Shown one piece after another: positions 52,471 to 62,340 of a stretch of 64,000 nt of DNA (the stretch's first letter is position 1; each line of letters begins with the position of its first letter). A program made the position numbers and the translations under genes. The notes below the pieces were generated by a model, which saw only the letters and a list, made by a program, of their open reading frames with translations, was not told the DNA's origin and did not search any database. The DNA comes from Nitrosomonas sp. Nm34 (GTDB lineage Bacteria > Pseudomonadota > Gammaproteobacteria > Burkholderiales > Nitrosomonadaceae): NCBI RefSeq assembly GCF_900113925.1, contig NZ_FORD01000005.1:1-64000 (forward strand), given 5' to 3'.

Positions 52471-52974
52471 ATGGCTACCTTAACAGGAAGTATAAACATC
52501 ACGCTGGCCATAGCTCTAGCCAACGTGATGGATATCGGGCAATCAAATTACCCTATCAATTTCGGGGTAAATTTCCCATTTGAAAATGGATCAGGAGATG
52601 GCCAGGCGAGTGCGGCGTGGACTGATGAGCGCACTATTGCTGCATCAGGTTCTGAAAATCTGGACATGGCTGGCGTGCTGGCTGATGCATTTGGCGCAAC
52701 CTTTTCTGTCACCAAGATCAAAGGTCTGCTGGTTGCAGCGAACGCAAACAATACCAATGATGTTCTGGTCGGAGGGCATGCAAGCGCAGCCGTGGCCTCA
52801 TTCTTTGGAGATGCCACAGATATCCTTCGAGTCAAACCAGGCGGCGCCATCGCTTTGATTGCTCCTAAAGCGGCAGGCTACGCGGTTATCCCAACTACGG
52901 CTGATCTAATCAAGGTGGCAAACAGCGCGGGCGGCACCCCAGTTACTTACAAGATTCTTATTATCGGAGCTTAG
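52471..52974 (+). CDS. Tail protein with duplicated beta domain
   Basis: A 167-residue protein almost wholly homologous to the last ~140 residues of the 719-residue protein ending at 55486 (shared IKGLLVAANANNTNDVLVGG, SFFGDATDILRVKPGGAIAL, VTYKILIIG). A free-standing version of that domain. ATCAGGAG precedes the ATG. Function unknown, perhaps tail-surface. Confidence 0.7.
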   Translation: MATLTGSINITLAIALANVMDIGQSNYPINFGVNFPFENGSGDGQASAAWTDERTIAASGSENLDMAGVLADAFGATFSVTKIKGLLVAANANNTNDVLVGGHASAAVASFFGDATDILRVKPGGAIALIAPKAAGYAVIPTTADLIKVANSAGGTPVTYKILIIGA

Positions 52975-52979
52975 AACTT

Positions 52980-53327
52980 ATGTGGATGCATAGAACAATT
53001 ATTGTTCCTGCATCGCATGTAGGAATCGCAAGAGAATTAACGGAGGCGGCTGATCCAGCTGGTGCCGGTATGTTCACCACAAAGCTTTCTGCAACTGGTG
53101 ATCTACCGGCTTCTCATTTTATCAGCAGTGGATTCATCAGAGAGCAATACGCATTAATCCTTGATGAGAAAGATGCTGCCTTAGTTCAAGCGATTTCAGA
53201 TGCAGCGGGGATAGGATATACGCAGGAACAAATAGACGAACTGCTATCGTTAATTGATGTTAGCTCGGAAGATGCATTCGCGGCGTTAAATCGCCTCGGT
53301 CTGAGAATATGCAGGGAGGTTGAATAA
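52980..53327 (+). CDS. Small phage tail-region protein
   Basis: A 115-residue protein: MWMHRTIIVPASHVGIAREL, TEAADPAGAGMFTTKLSATG. Its stop overlaps the next start by one base. Function unknown. Confidence 0.6.
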   Translation: MWMHRTIIVPASHVGIARELTEAADPAGAGMFTTKLSATGDLPASHFISSGFIREQYALILDEKDAALVQAISDAAGIGYTQEQIDELLSLIDVSSEDAFAALNRLGLRICREVE

Positions 53328-55486
53328 TGGCGCTTATAGATGGCTTTTTTGCCTCGGGGGAGCAGGGAATCTGGCTTGATCCAAGTGATGTGAATTTGGA
53401 TTGGCGAAAGAACCTGCTTCAAAGAACTGAGGAATTTGATAATGCGGCATGGTTAAAGACAGCTAGTGATGTTATAGCAAATGATAGGGCGGCTCCAGAT
53501 GCCACGATGAAGGCTGACAGGATTACATTCACCTCAGCAACAGCACTTTCAGTCAGGCAAGGTGGGCTTTCACTTGGGAGCGGGATAACTTACGCTTTTA
53601 GCGTTTATGTCTATGTTCCGTCAAGCTTGGGCTGGGCAAGCTGGCGACTAGGAATAGATTTCTCTGATGCCGATAGTACCAATAATGATATTTTGTCTTT
53701 ATTCGATCAGTGGGTAAAAGTTGAGATAGTCAAAACCTTGACAGGGGACAGAGCATTTTTAGATATTAATATATTTAGAAATGGTGGCGTTAATCCTTTG
53801 GTCGGTGATCATTTTTGGTTGACAGAAGCGCAGCTTGAAGTGGGCAGCGTAGCAACCTCTTATCAGAAAATAAAATCACCCTGGCGCACTTATCTGGAAA
53901 CCATTCAGACTCAGCCTGTAATGTTTCAAGATGGCGCGGGAAGCATTCCTGTGTACGCGCCAGATCAGCCGGTGGGATTAATTCTCGACAAGAGCAAGCA
54001 ACTTGCATTGAGCGCAGAAAAAGCAGTCAATGGGATATTTGCTGCGGACACAAACTGGACTAAAGGCACTGGCTGGACAATCGGCTCAGGCGTGGCAACC
54101 AAAGCGCCAGGCTCAGCAAGCAACCTGACTCAGAATATGAGCTTGTTGCAAAACAAATTTTATCGGGTCAGCTTTGATGTTGTGCGCAATGCGGGAACGC
54201 TTAATATAGGCATAGGTAACACAAGCGTGATAGCTGCAATCATAGCTTCAGATAGCTATACATTCCACATTGGCACGGCAGCGGCATCTGATGGGATTCT
54301 GTACCTGATGGCTGATGCTACTTTTGATGGGACTATTGACAACATAACCGTCAAAGAAATCTCAGGCAATCATATGGTAATCGGCACGGCCACGGCCCGG
54401 CCTACTCTCAGAAGGGGGGCGGACGGAATAGTAAAAATTGAATTTGATGGCATTGATGACTACTGGAATAGTAGGGGCTCTCTTGATATGTCTACAAAAG
54501 ATGAGCTTTTTATATTCGCAGGAATAGAAAAACTATCAGATGAAAATATGGGAACTGTGGTCGAGCTTAGTGCTAACTTCACCTCAAACAATGGCACGTT
54601 CGCTATTCAGGCACCATCGGCTACGCTTGAGGATTTCATGTTTGGAGTCAAAGGTACAATCCAAGCGATTCCTAAAAAATCACAAGCAACCAGTCCCAAG
54701 AAAGCATTGCTTACTTGTTCGGCAGACATCAGTAATGATCAGGCCAAAATTAGATTTGATGGAGTTGTTGCTCAAGAAACCTCCACAGATTTAGGAGCCG
54801 GAAATTTTGGCGGAGCATACGCATTTTTTATCGGAATGAGAAGCGGCTCGGTATCGGCATTCAAAGGATACCTTTACCAATTAATCATTCGAGGCTCACT
54901 AACCCTTGATGTGAATGTAACAAAAATAGAAGATTTTGTTGCCTCTAAAATGGGTTACACCCTGCCGGAATTGGGAAGCAACATGGAGGCAAGGATCGCA
55001 CTTCACCCTAACATTATTCTGGCCAACAAACTTGATGTAAGTCAGATTGACTATAAGCCAGATTGGCGACCGGAATATTATTTTCAGTTCGGCTCAGGAG
55101 CTAACCAGGCGAATAAAGTCTTTACTGATACACGCACCATCGGGGCTTCATCAACTGAAACTATTGATCTAACGTGGACGACATTGGATGCAATAGCTAA
55201 AAGGCTTAATCTCACAAAGATCAAAGCTTTGATTCTGGTGGCTAGTGAAAACAATTCAAATGACATATTACTGGGAAGCAATTCTCTTAATAACCCTATA
55301 ACGTCATTCTTTGGCGCGGCCAATGACAGGCTCAGGATTAAACCAGGCGGCATGATTGCCTTGATTGCTCCTGATGCCAATGGTTACGCAGTAGTGCAGG
55401 GCGCGGCTGACAAACTCGATATTGCCAACGATGGGGCGGGATCGCCAGTCACTTATACAATTTTAATCATGGGAGTTTCAAGCTAA
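53327..55486 (+). CDS. Large tail-associated lectin-like protein
   Basis: A 719-residue protein. Two beta-sandwich regions (about 40-185, with NLLQRTEEFDNAAWLK and EAQLEVGSVATSY; 240-350) are followed by a LamG/concanavalin-like domain (about 380-550, KAFLTCSADISNDQAKIRFD-type). A C-terminal domain (about 585-719) is shared with the gene at 52471. This looks like a carbohydrate-binding virion protein, perhaps for host attachment. Its placement before the tail chaperones is unusual. Confidence 0.65.
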   Translation: MALIDGFFASGEQGIWLDPSDVNLDWRKNLLQRTEEFDNAAWLKTASDVIANDRAAPDATMKADRITFTSATALSVRQGGLSLGSGITYAFSVYVYVPSSLGWASWRLGIDFSDADSTNNDILSLFDQWVKVEIVKTLTGDRAFLDINIFRNGGVNPLVGDHFWLTEAQLEVGSVATSYQKIKSPWRTYLETIQTQPVMFQDGAGSIPVYAPDQPVGLILDKSKQLALSAEKAVNGIFAADTNWTKGTGWTIGSGVATKAPGSASNLTQNMSLLQNKFYRVSFDVVRNAGTLNIGIGNTSVIAAIIASDSYTFHIGTAAASDGILYLMADATFDGTIDNITVKEISGNHMVIGTATARPTLRRGADGIVKIEFDGIDDYWNSRGSLDMSTKDELFIFAGIEKLSDENMGTVVELSANFTSNNGTFAIQAPSATLEDFMFGVKGTIQAIPKKSQATSPKKALLTCSADISNDQAKIRFDGVVAQETSTDLGAGNFGGAYAFFIGMRSGSVSAFKGYLYQLIIRGSLTLDVNVTKIEDFVASKMGYTLPELGSNMEARIALHPNIILANKLDVSQIDYKPDWRPEYYFQFGSGANQANKVFTDTRTIGASSTETIDLTWTTLDAIAKRLNLTKIKALILVASENNSNDILLGSNSLNNPITSFFGAANDRLRIKPGGMIALIAPDANGYAVVQGAADKLDIANDGAGSPVTYTILIMGVSS

Positions 55487-55487
55487 T

Positions 55488-55988
55488 ATGGAAGCACAAG
55501 TAATGGAAGGTCAAGTAATCAATCAAGCGTCAAATGAAAGCTTAACTGGTGAAGTTATCCAGGCAAATAGCGCACCGGCCAAGCGTGATTTTAGTATGTT
55601 CTTTCTGGCTGTATCGGGAACCGTAGCGATCAATATGCCCAACGGCAAGCCTATGATGTATGAGGGCAAGCAAGTGACTGTTGATGTATATGGGCCGGGA
55701 TCACTCCAGCATATCAAAGCCACTGAGTTTATTCAGAATGAGGCAACCAAGCGCATTTTAATTGCTGCCGGAAATACTGATGTTAAAGAAGATCCTGACG
55801 CAGATGTGAAATACCTGCTGGCTATTACTCGTTCAATCAATAATTTTCCGTATGAAGGTGGCGCAAAGGCAATCTATAGCGAGCCTCGATTGAACTATAT
55901 CGCGCATCAAGTTCGTGCTTATGTGGGTAGGGCGGGAAACTTCTTCGAGGATGCAGACGTAGAGCAGAGCTATATGCTCAGCAACTAG
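55488..55988 (+). CDS. Tail assembly chaperone G
   Basis: A 166-residue protein in the lambda G position, before the tape measure. AAGRDFSMF-like core: KRDFSMFFLAVSGTVAINMP. A GGGAAAC slippery site in zero frame (G GGA AAC, 55934-55940) near the 3' end allows a -1 shift into the downstream frame, giving a GT fusion. Confidence 0.75.
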   Translation: MEAQVMEGQVINQASNESLTGEVIQANSAPAKRDFSMFFLAVSGTVAINMPNGKPMMYEGKQVTVDVYGPGSLQHIKATEFIQNEATKRILIAAGNTDVKEDPDADVKYLLAITRSINNFPYEGGAKAIYSEPRLNYIAHQVRAYVGRAGNFFEDADVEQSYMLSN

Positions 55989-56392
55989 GCTACCTGCATT
56001 CTCGGCCTAAAGACTATAAAGGGAAGCAGGAAAAGCACATGCGGATTGACCGGCTCAGAAAGTACGGCATTGCTGACCTGCTTCCTCCTTTGAATGAAAT
56101 TGAATACCTGGCTAATCACTGGCGCAACGCAGGCTATGTGATGGCCGGTGGAATGGGACCGGCTCCCTTAACCAGCCAGGAGCTGATAGCCTGGCAACAA
56201 GGAAGTGGAGTCGAGCTTAACCCATGGGAATTTTATACCATCCTCGGCATGTCGAGAAAATACATTGCTGGCTTTATTAACGGCTCAGAGTATGGGGCGC
56301 AGGCTCCTTTCGATATCGGGCATGTAACGTCAAGCGATGTTGACGACAGCATCAGGGCAATTTTTGGATCGCGTTCAAGGAAAGCAAAATGA
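55488..56392 (+). CDS. GT fusion tail chaperone via -1 programmed frameshift
   Basis: After a -1 slip at GGGAAAC the frame reads GKLLRGCRRRAELYAQQLGY, LHSRPKDYKGKQEKHMRIDR, and joins the 56039-56392 frame without a stop. The product is about 301 residues. The -1 frame is open from 55931, exactly covering the slip site. Lambda uses GGGAAAG at the same place. Confidence 0.75.
56039..56392 (+). CDS. Tail assembly chaperone T part
   Basis: Frame of 117 residues: ADLLPPLNEIEYLANHWRNA, GPAPLTSQELIAWQQGSGVE. Probably made only as part of GT; its own ATG at 56039 has GGAAAAG upstream, so independent translation is possible. It overlaps the tape measure start (ATGA). Confidence 0.65.
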   Translation: MRIDRLRKYGIADLLPPLNEIEYLANHWRNAGYVMAGGMGPAPLTSQELIAWQQGSGVELNPWEFYTILGMSRKYIAGFINGSEYGAQAPFDIGHVTSSDVDDSIRAIFGSRSRKAK

Positions 56393-59300
56393 CCACAGTT
56401 TCCCAGGTTTCCATCGAGATATCGGCTGATGTAAAGAAGCTGCTGTCTGAGATGGAACGCGCCAAGTCAGCGGTGGGAACTGCGGTGGGCAGCATGAATA
56501 AAGTGCTGGGCACCATCGGCATAACTGGCGCTACATGGCTTGCTGTTAAGGGTGTCATATCACCCTTATTAGAAAAATTTGCTGAATCTGAAACCGCATT
56601 AGTCGGGGTAGCGAAAACTACAGGGCTTGCAGGGGAAGAACTTGACCGCTTTGCTACTCGCATTGATGCTGTTTCAAGATCGACTCCTATCACATCTGCC
56701 GAGCTGTTAGAGCTGGCTCAAGCTGCCGGTCAGATGGGCGTGACCGGCGCGGACAATCTGGAGAAGTTCGCAACTACCATTGCCAAGCTTGGGAAGGCCA
56801 GTGACCTTGCTGGCGAATCTGCGGCCAAAGCACTTGCCAGGATATTGAACGTGACCGGCGAAGCGGTGGATCAGATAGATGTTCTGGCCAGCGTTATTGT
56901 TTCACTTGGCAATAACTTTGCGGCTTCTGAATCTGAAATAGCCAGGATGACAACTGAGGTGGCCAGATCAACAGGCGTGTTCGGGGTGTCGTCAGCTCAG
57001 GCGGCAGCGATGGGAACGGCTATGGCCGCTCTAGGCATACAGGCGGAAACCGGCGGCTCATCAGTTGGGCGCGTTATGCAGGCAATAACGAATGCCGTTA
57101 TGGGCGGCGAGGCTCAGCTCAAGAAATTTGCAGGGGCATTGAACATGAATGCGGAAACCCTGAAAGAGCTGTTCGCACAGGATAAAACAAAAGCATTCGA
57201 GTATTTCTTGAGGCAGGTAGATTCTCTGGGATTAAGAGCCGGTGTCGCGCTTGACTATGTAGGTCTTAGCGGTCAGGAGATATCTAAAACTATTGTGCCT
57301 CTTGCCAAGAATACCGACATTTTTGCCAGGGCAATGAAATTGGCGATTGCAGAAGTCGAGAATGCTACCGCACTGAATCGCGAATATGACGCGACATTAG
57401 GAACACTGAATTCAAAGTGGCAGATTGCAAAGAATCATGTAGAAAGTTTTGCCAGTTCAATCGGAGGATTCCTGGCTCCTGCTGCAAACTTTGCACTGGA
57501 TATATTTAACAAGCTGGCCAGGGCTATTGGGTCAACTGCGGCAACTTCACACCTGAAAACGCTTGATATTCAGCAGTTAAAGGTTACTGAATTGACAGCT
57601 AAGGTTAAACAACTGGACGAGGCCTGGCAGAAGCCAGGGTTTCACAAGTTATTTGGAGAGGATAGCACGTCCTTCAAAGACCTACAGCAAGCCAAAGGTG
57701 AGCTGGAGATTGCTGTTAAGTGGCGTGACCGGCTGAGTGATCAGAGCAAGGCTATTGCAGAAAACAAGCAGGCTAAGGAACAGCTCAAGCAAACTGACCA
57801 GGCTTTAGGAATAGAGCAAATGGAATTTATCCGCACCACAACTGAGGCCGCGGATAAGGTAGGCAAGTCCAGGGTTGAATTGCTCAGAGAGGAAGCGGCC
57901 AAGCTTGGTGTCACTGATGTGACTAAGGAACTGATAGACAAGATTGAGAAGCATGAAAATGCTACCAAAAAGCAAACCAAGACAGTTAGTGAACAGGTAA
58001 AGCTTGAGCAGAAACAGGCTGAGGCCTTTGTCGATTTGGTGCAAGGGATACAGAAAAAAATTGATGCTAACAAGCTTGAGATTGCAACAGGCAAGTCACT
58101 AACTGAAATCCAGAAAATGAATCTCGAGATTAACGGCAGGGTGATTGCTGGCGAGATCGTGCTGGATAAGGTCAAGAAAGAGAAAGTCAAAACGATGCTG
58201 GCTGAATTGGAAGCCAGCGACCAGCTGATAAAAAATAATCAGTTCATTGTCGACTCATCGGCTCAGCTGAGCAAATCTTCATTCGATGAAGTGCAAGCCA
58301 TGCAGCTAAAAGTCGATTCGCTTAGGAAACAGAATTCTCAGATCGGTATGACTGAGGAAGCTGTGCTTAGGATGACTACGGCCAGCAGGCTTGAGGAAGC
58401 TCAGAATATACGGACAGCTGCGGCCTATGCGGGACCATTGAAGGAATCCTATCTACAGCGTGCCAAGGATATTGAAAAACTGACCTCGCTGGAAGAACAG
58501 CTTTTCCAGGAGCAACAGGTTCAAAGGTACGCGCAGGAATGGAACCAGGCTTGGAGAAACATGGAGCAGACTGGCCGTAATGCTTTTGTCCAGTTCGGGG
58601 CGCATGGAGTGGGCGCAATGGAAGCCATAGGAGATGCAATTCAATATGCAATCCTAGACCTACTCTTTCAGTTGACCGTTCGCAAGTGGATTATAAATAT
58701 CGGCACGGCTATTGAAGGGGAAATGTTCGGGACTGGAAGCAAAAGTTCTGGCAGCAAGAAATCAGGAGGAATGGGTTTCTCAGATATCCTGAGCGTAGGC
58801 TCATCGCTTTCCAGTGCTGGCGCATCATTTAATGGGAGTAGCCTGGCCGGTTCTTTCGGTGCCGGCATGGCTGGAGGATCAGAAGCGGCTGCATTCATAG
58901 CTTCTGAAAGCGCAACAGCTGGAGCGGGGGCTGCGGCCAGCGCTGGCTCAAGCTTTGGTGCTGTTGCGGGACCTTTGATGCTTGCTTATGCAGCCACGGC
59001 CATACTAAAAGGAATCGCTGGCGACAAGCGCATGGGAGGCGGCTTTGGCAAAGGTCTTAACTTCATAGGCGACATTCCGATTGTGGGTGACTTCATTCCA
59101 GTAGTGCCATTAATGAACACGCTTTTTGGTCGAGGGCCTTTGAAGCAGAAAGAAACTAATCTCATAGGAGACATTTCTTCAACAGGTTTCAGTGGCATCA
59201 CTTCCACCAAGTTCAAGGCTCAGGGCGGCGCATTCGTTAGCGACAAAGTGGACCGCATCATGACAGATACGGACACAGGGGAATTGCTGAATGAGTACAG

Positions 59301-62300
59301 GGGAATAGTTGAGGGCGGCATATCCAAAGAACTGAATCCAATAGCTGAGGAAGCGAGAAAAGCTACGCTTGAGCTTGGCAAATTCTTGGACGATAGCATC
59401 ACCACAGTTTCTAAAACGGTTCGCAGTATTGGCGAAACATTGCAGAAAGATGTATCCGCAATAGATCAGTTCAAGATGGAAATAAACATCGCCAGTAAAA
59501 AAGGCGAGGCCTTGACTGATGAACAGATTGCTCAGGTTATAACTGATGCTGGTGACGCAATGGCTAGAAGTCTGGTTCCTGGCATTGATGCATTTAGCAG
59601 ATCCGGAGAAGGCGCATTCCAGACATTGCAGCGATTAGGAAGTGAGTTCGATTCTCTGGAAAGTGCAATCACTATTTTGACTGGATCGGCAGAGGGTGCG
59701 ACCAATGCTGTTAAGGGTCTGACCTTTGAGCAAAGAGCTGAATTAGTGGATCGAGCTGGTGGCGCAGATATTCTGAATACCAGGATTGATTTTTTTGAGG
59801 CTAACTTCCTGTCACAAGATGAAACATACAAGCTCCAGTTTGAGCAGCTGGATACTGAGCTGAGCAAGTTAGGCTTCTCGGCTTCCATGACGAAGGAGGA
59901 TTACAGCCAGCTTATCAGATCAGTGACAGAAGTGGGCGGGGTATCCGTAGAAACCGCGAGCAAACTTCTCGAACTTGCACCATTGTTCCTTCAGGTTAAG
60001 ACTATGGCGGAATCTGCTTCTCCTGATGGCGGCCAGGCAAAAGCAAATACACTGGCACTTGCTGAGACTTTTGCTCCTGGCGAAGTACTAGGGATTAAGC
60101 AGTCAATGGCCAACGATGCCCTTAGTGAATTTGGGCTATCTGTTGAAATGGGCAAGGAAGCAATCACCAGCGTGCTAAGGGAGTACGTTAATGCTGGCGG
60201 CGTGCTTACAGATAAGATAATGAATGCAGCCTCTGTGACTGCTGGATACTTTAGCGCAGCAGGACAGGATAGCGAGACAGTCAATCAAAATATTATTTCC
60301 CTGGCTGAATCCTTTGCTCCAGGAGAAACGGCCGCGATTAAGACTAACTTGCTGAATGAATCGCTTACTAAGCTTGGGCTGTCCACCGATATCAGCAAGG
60401 AGGAATTCACCAGCCTGCTAACTGAATTCGTCAAATCGGGAGGCATGTATACAGACCTGGCCGGTGATGTGATGATTGCTGCTAATCGTTTTCTTGATGC
60501 TAATAATACGATTAAGCAAATAAATCTTGATGCAGTCAATAAAGCATTCGCTACTTTGCAAAGGTCTGTAGAGGCTGAGCGCACCAGGCTAACTGATGAC
60601 TACAACAAACAACTTGAGGACATTAATAATCAGATTCAACTTATTAATGATTCCGTGGGCGATCTTAAATCGCTGGCCAATGCATTGAGTCAGGCAGTCA
60701 ATCAGATACAGCCTCCTACTATTTCGGAAGCCAGGGACCAATTAAGGCAAGCCATAGAACAGGCTCAGGCAGGAAACTTTGTTAAGGCTGAGGACATTCA
60801 ATCCGCATTGCAAGCGATCACCAGTCAAACTGGAAGTGGCTTTTCCAGTCGAGAAGAATTCGCCATGTCTCAGGCTGAGAGCGTAAATCTTATTTCTCAG
60901 TTAAACGTGATGACTGAGGATCAAATAAGCGTGGATGAAGCCACATTAAAAACACTTGAGGCATCTAAAAAATCCCTTGAGCTTGGCTTCGAGGGTGACA
61001 TGAAACGGCTTGATGACATTATTACATCTGCTCAGAAACAGATCGAGGCTTTACAGGGGATCGAGAGTGCTATTGTTTCTCTGGCTGATGCTATCAATAA
61101 CTTCCAGACAGCTATAAATACAGCTAATGCAAGCGGCTCAGGAAGCGGCAGCGGTGCCGGTGGTGGCAGCTCGTTTAGTTTCAGCGGTTCAGGCATTAAG
61201 ACAAAGGCCAGTGACGCAGAGATCAAGGCTTTTGTAGAAGCCAATATAAATGATCCTCTAAAGATTTATAACAAGGCTTTAGAGCTAGGTTATAGCTCCG
61301 GCGATATATCCAAAGCTACCGGATACTCTATTGATGAAATTAATGCGACTACTGATGCATTGGGGATTGCCAGGCTGCCGGAGGCAGTGACCCCTGCTAT
61401 TACTGCCACACCTGTTTACGGTGTCACTAATCAGATGGTGGGTGATTTCTACCAGGCTAATAAAGATAATCCTTTGCTGGTTGCTCAGACCGCATTGAAG
61501 TATGACGTTAATGTGCAGCAATTGTCGCGTCAGACCGGCCACAGCGTAAAGGAAATAAATGATTACATGAAATCACAGGGGCTTCCATTGCTCGATCAAA
61601 AGGGATTCGCAATGGGTGGCTTTACTGGTGCCGGTGGCAAGTTTCAGCCTGCCGGTATCGTCCACGCTGGTGAATATGTTTTCAGCCAGGAGTCTGTGAA
61701 GAATATAGGAGTTCACACGCTTGACCAATTGCACCAGGCTACAAAGAGCGGCACGGCCTTAGGATACGCGACAGGGGGATTGGTAGGCGGCGGCGTACAG
61801 AATGCCGTGGCTCGCACTGTCGCAAGCGGAAACGTCATTGATGCAGTAGATAGATTCACCAAGTCAACTGAGCATCATGAGTTAAGTGCCGCAGCTTCCA
61901 ATTTTGCCACGGCATCTGACAATCTAAGTTCAGTCATAAATGCGGCCGATATCTTCCGTCAAAAAGATAGTTCGCACTCTAGCAAGGAAATTTCAAAAGT
62001 TTCTAACTTGCACAATTTGGCAAGCATCTCCTCGATTGGGATCCGTGAACTTGAATCTAACCTGATCAAGCAGGAAGAAATCATAAGCATGTTTGAGGAA
62101 AAGATGGTGGCAGGGTCAGACATTAATCATGTCGAGGCGCCAGCTGCTATTCAATCAATCAATCATAGCGAGAGTGTGGCATCAGACCGTGAAGAATTCT
62201 TTAATGAGCTGAGGGAAATTATTGTGGAATCTAAAACTGAATCGAGCGGCACGCCAGAAATTGACTACGCAGAGCAGGCTTATAATTTGTTGCTGCGGGT

Positions 62301-62340
62301 TACTCTTGGCGGTACCAGGATAAGGACTACTGACAAATGA
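56389..62340 (+). CDS. Tape measure protein
   Basis: A 1983-residue protein that sets tail length. The N-terminal TP901-like core (about 100-330: ITSAELLELAQAAGQMGVTG, GTAMAALGIQAETGGSSVGR) is followed by long helical coiled coils, Gly/Ser-rich and hydrophobic segments (about 790-900) and a C-terminal AGEYVFSQESVKNIG motif. It is the largest gene in the window, as usual. Its size implies a tail of roughly 300 nm (about 1.5 angstroms per residue). Confidence 0.93.
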   Translation: MTTVSQVSIEISADVKKLLSEMERAKSAVGTAVGSMNKVLGTIGITGATWLAVKGVISPLLEKFAESETALVGVAKTTGLAGEELDRFATRIDAVSRSTPITSAELLELAQAAGQMGVTGADNLEKFATTIAKLGKASDLAGESAAKALARILNVTGEAVDQIDVLASVIVSLGNNFAASESEIARMTTEVARSTGVFGVSSAQAAAMGTAMAALGIQAETGGSSVGRVMQAITNAVMGGEAQLKKFAGALNMNAETLKELFAQDKTKAFEYFLRQVDSLGLRAGVALDYVGLSGQEISKTIVPLAKNTDIFARAMKLAIAEVENATALNREYDATLGTLNSKWQIAKNHVESFASSIGGFLAPAANFALDIFNKLARAIGSTAATSHLKTLDIQQLKVTELTAKVKQLDEAWQKPGFHKLFGEDSTSFKDLQQAKGELEIAVKWRDRLSDQSKAIAENKQAKEQLKQTDQALGIEQMEFIRTTTEAADKVGKSRVELLREEAAKLGVTDVTKELIDKIEKHENATKKQTKTVSEQVKLEQKQAEAFVDLVQGIQKKIDANKLEIATGKSLTEIQKMNLEINGRVIAGEIVLDKVKKEKVKTMLAELEASDQLIKNNQFIVDSSAQLSKSSFDEVQAMQLKVDSLRKQNSQIGMTEEAVLRMTTASRLEEAQNIRTAAAYAGPLKESYLQRAKDIEKLTSLEEQLFQEQQVQRYAQEWNQAWRNMEQTGRNAFVQFGAHGVGAMEAIGDAIQYAILDLLFQLTVRKWIINIGTAIEGEMFGTGSKSSGSKKSGGMGFSDILSVGSSLSSAGASFNGSSLAGSFGAGMAGGSEAAAFIASESATAGAGAAASAGSSFGAVAGPLMLAYAATAILKGIAGDKRMGGGFGKGLNFIGDIPIVGDFIPVVPLMNTLFGRGPLKQKETNLIGDISSTGFSGITSTKFKAQGGAFVSDKVDRIMTDTDTGELLNEYRGIVEGGISKELNPIAEEARKATLELGKFLDDSITTVSKTVRSIGETLQKDVSAIDQFKMEINIASKKGEALTDEQIAQVITDAGDAMARSLVPGIDAFSRSGEGAFQTLQRLGSEFDSLESAITILTGSAEGATNAVKGLTFEQRAELVDRAGGADILNTRIDFFEANFLSQDETYKLQFEQLDTELSKLGFSASMTKEDYSQLIRSVTEVGGVSVETASKLLELAPLFLQVKTMAESASPDGGQAKANTLALAETFAPGEVLGIKQSMANDALSEFGLSVEMGKEAITSVLREYVNAGGVLTDKIMNAASVTAGYFSAAGQDSETVNQNIISLAESFAPGETAAIKTNLLNESLTKLGLSTDISKEEFTSLLTEFVKSGGMYTDLAGDVMIAANRFLDANNTIKQINLDAVNKAFATLQRSVEAERTRLTDDYNKQLEDINNQIQLINDSVGDLKSLANALSQAVNQIQPPTISEARDQLRQAIEQAQAGNFVKAEDIQSALQAITSQTGSGFSSREEFAMSQAESVNLISQLNVMTEDQISVDEATLKTLEASKKSLELGFEGDMKRLDDIITSAQKQIEALQGIESAIVSLADAINNFQTAINTANASGSGSGSGAGGGSSFSFSGSGIKTKASDAEIKAFVEANINDPLKIYNKALELGYSSGDISKATGYSIDEINATTDALGIARLPEAVTPAITATPVYGVTNQMVGDFYQANKDNPLLVAQTALKYDVNVQQLSRQTGHSVKEINDYMKSQGLPLLDQKGFAMGGFTGAGGKFQPAGIVHAGEYVFSQESVKNIGVHTLDQLHQATKSGTALGYATGGLVGGGVQNAVARTVASGNVIDAVDRFTKSTEHHELSAAASNFATASDNLSSVINAADIFRQKDSSHSSKEISKVSNLHNLASISSIGIRELESNLIKQEEIISMFEEKMVAGSDINHVEAPAAIQSINHSESVASDREEFFNELREIIVESKTESSGTPEIDYAEQAYNLLLRVTLGGTRIRTTDK

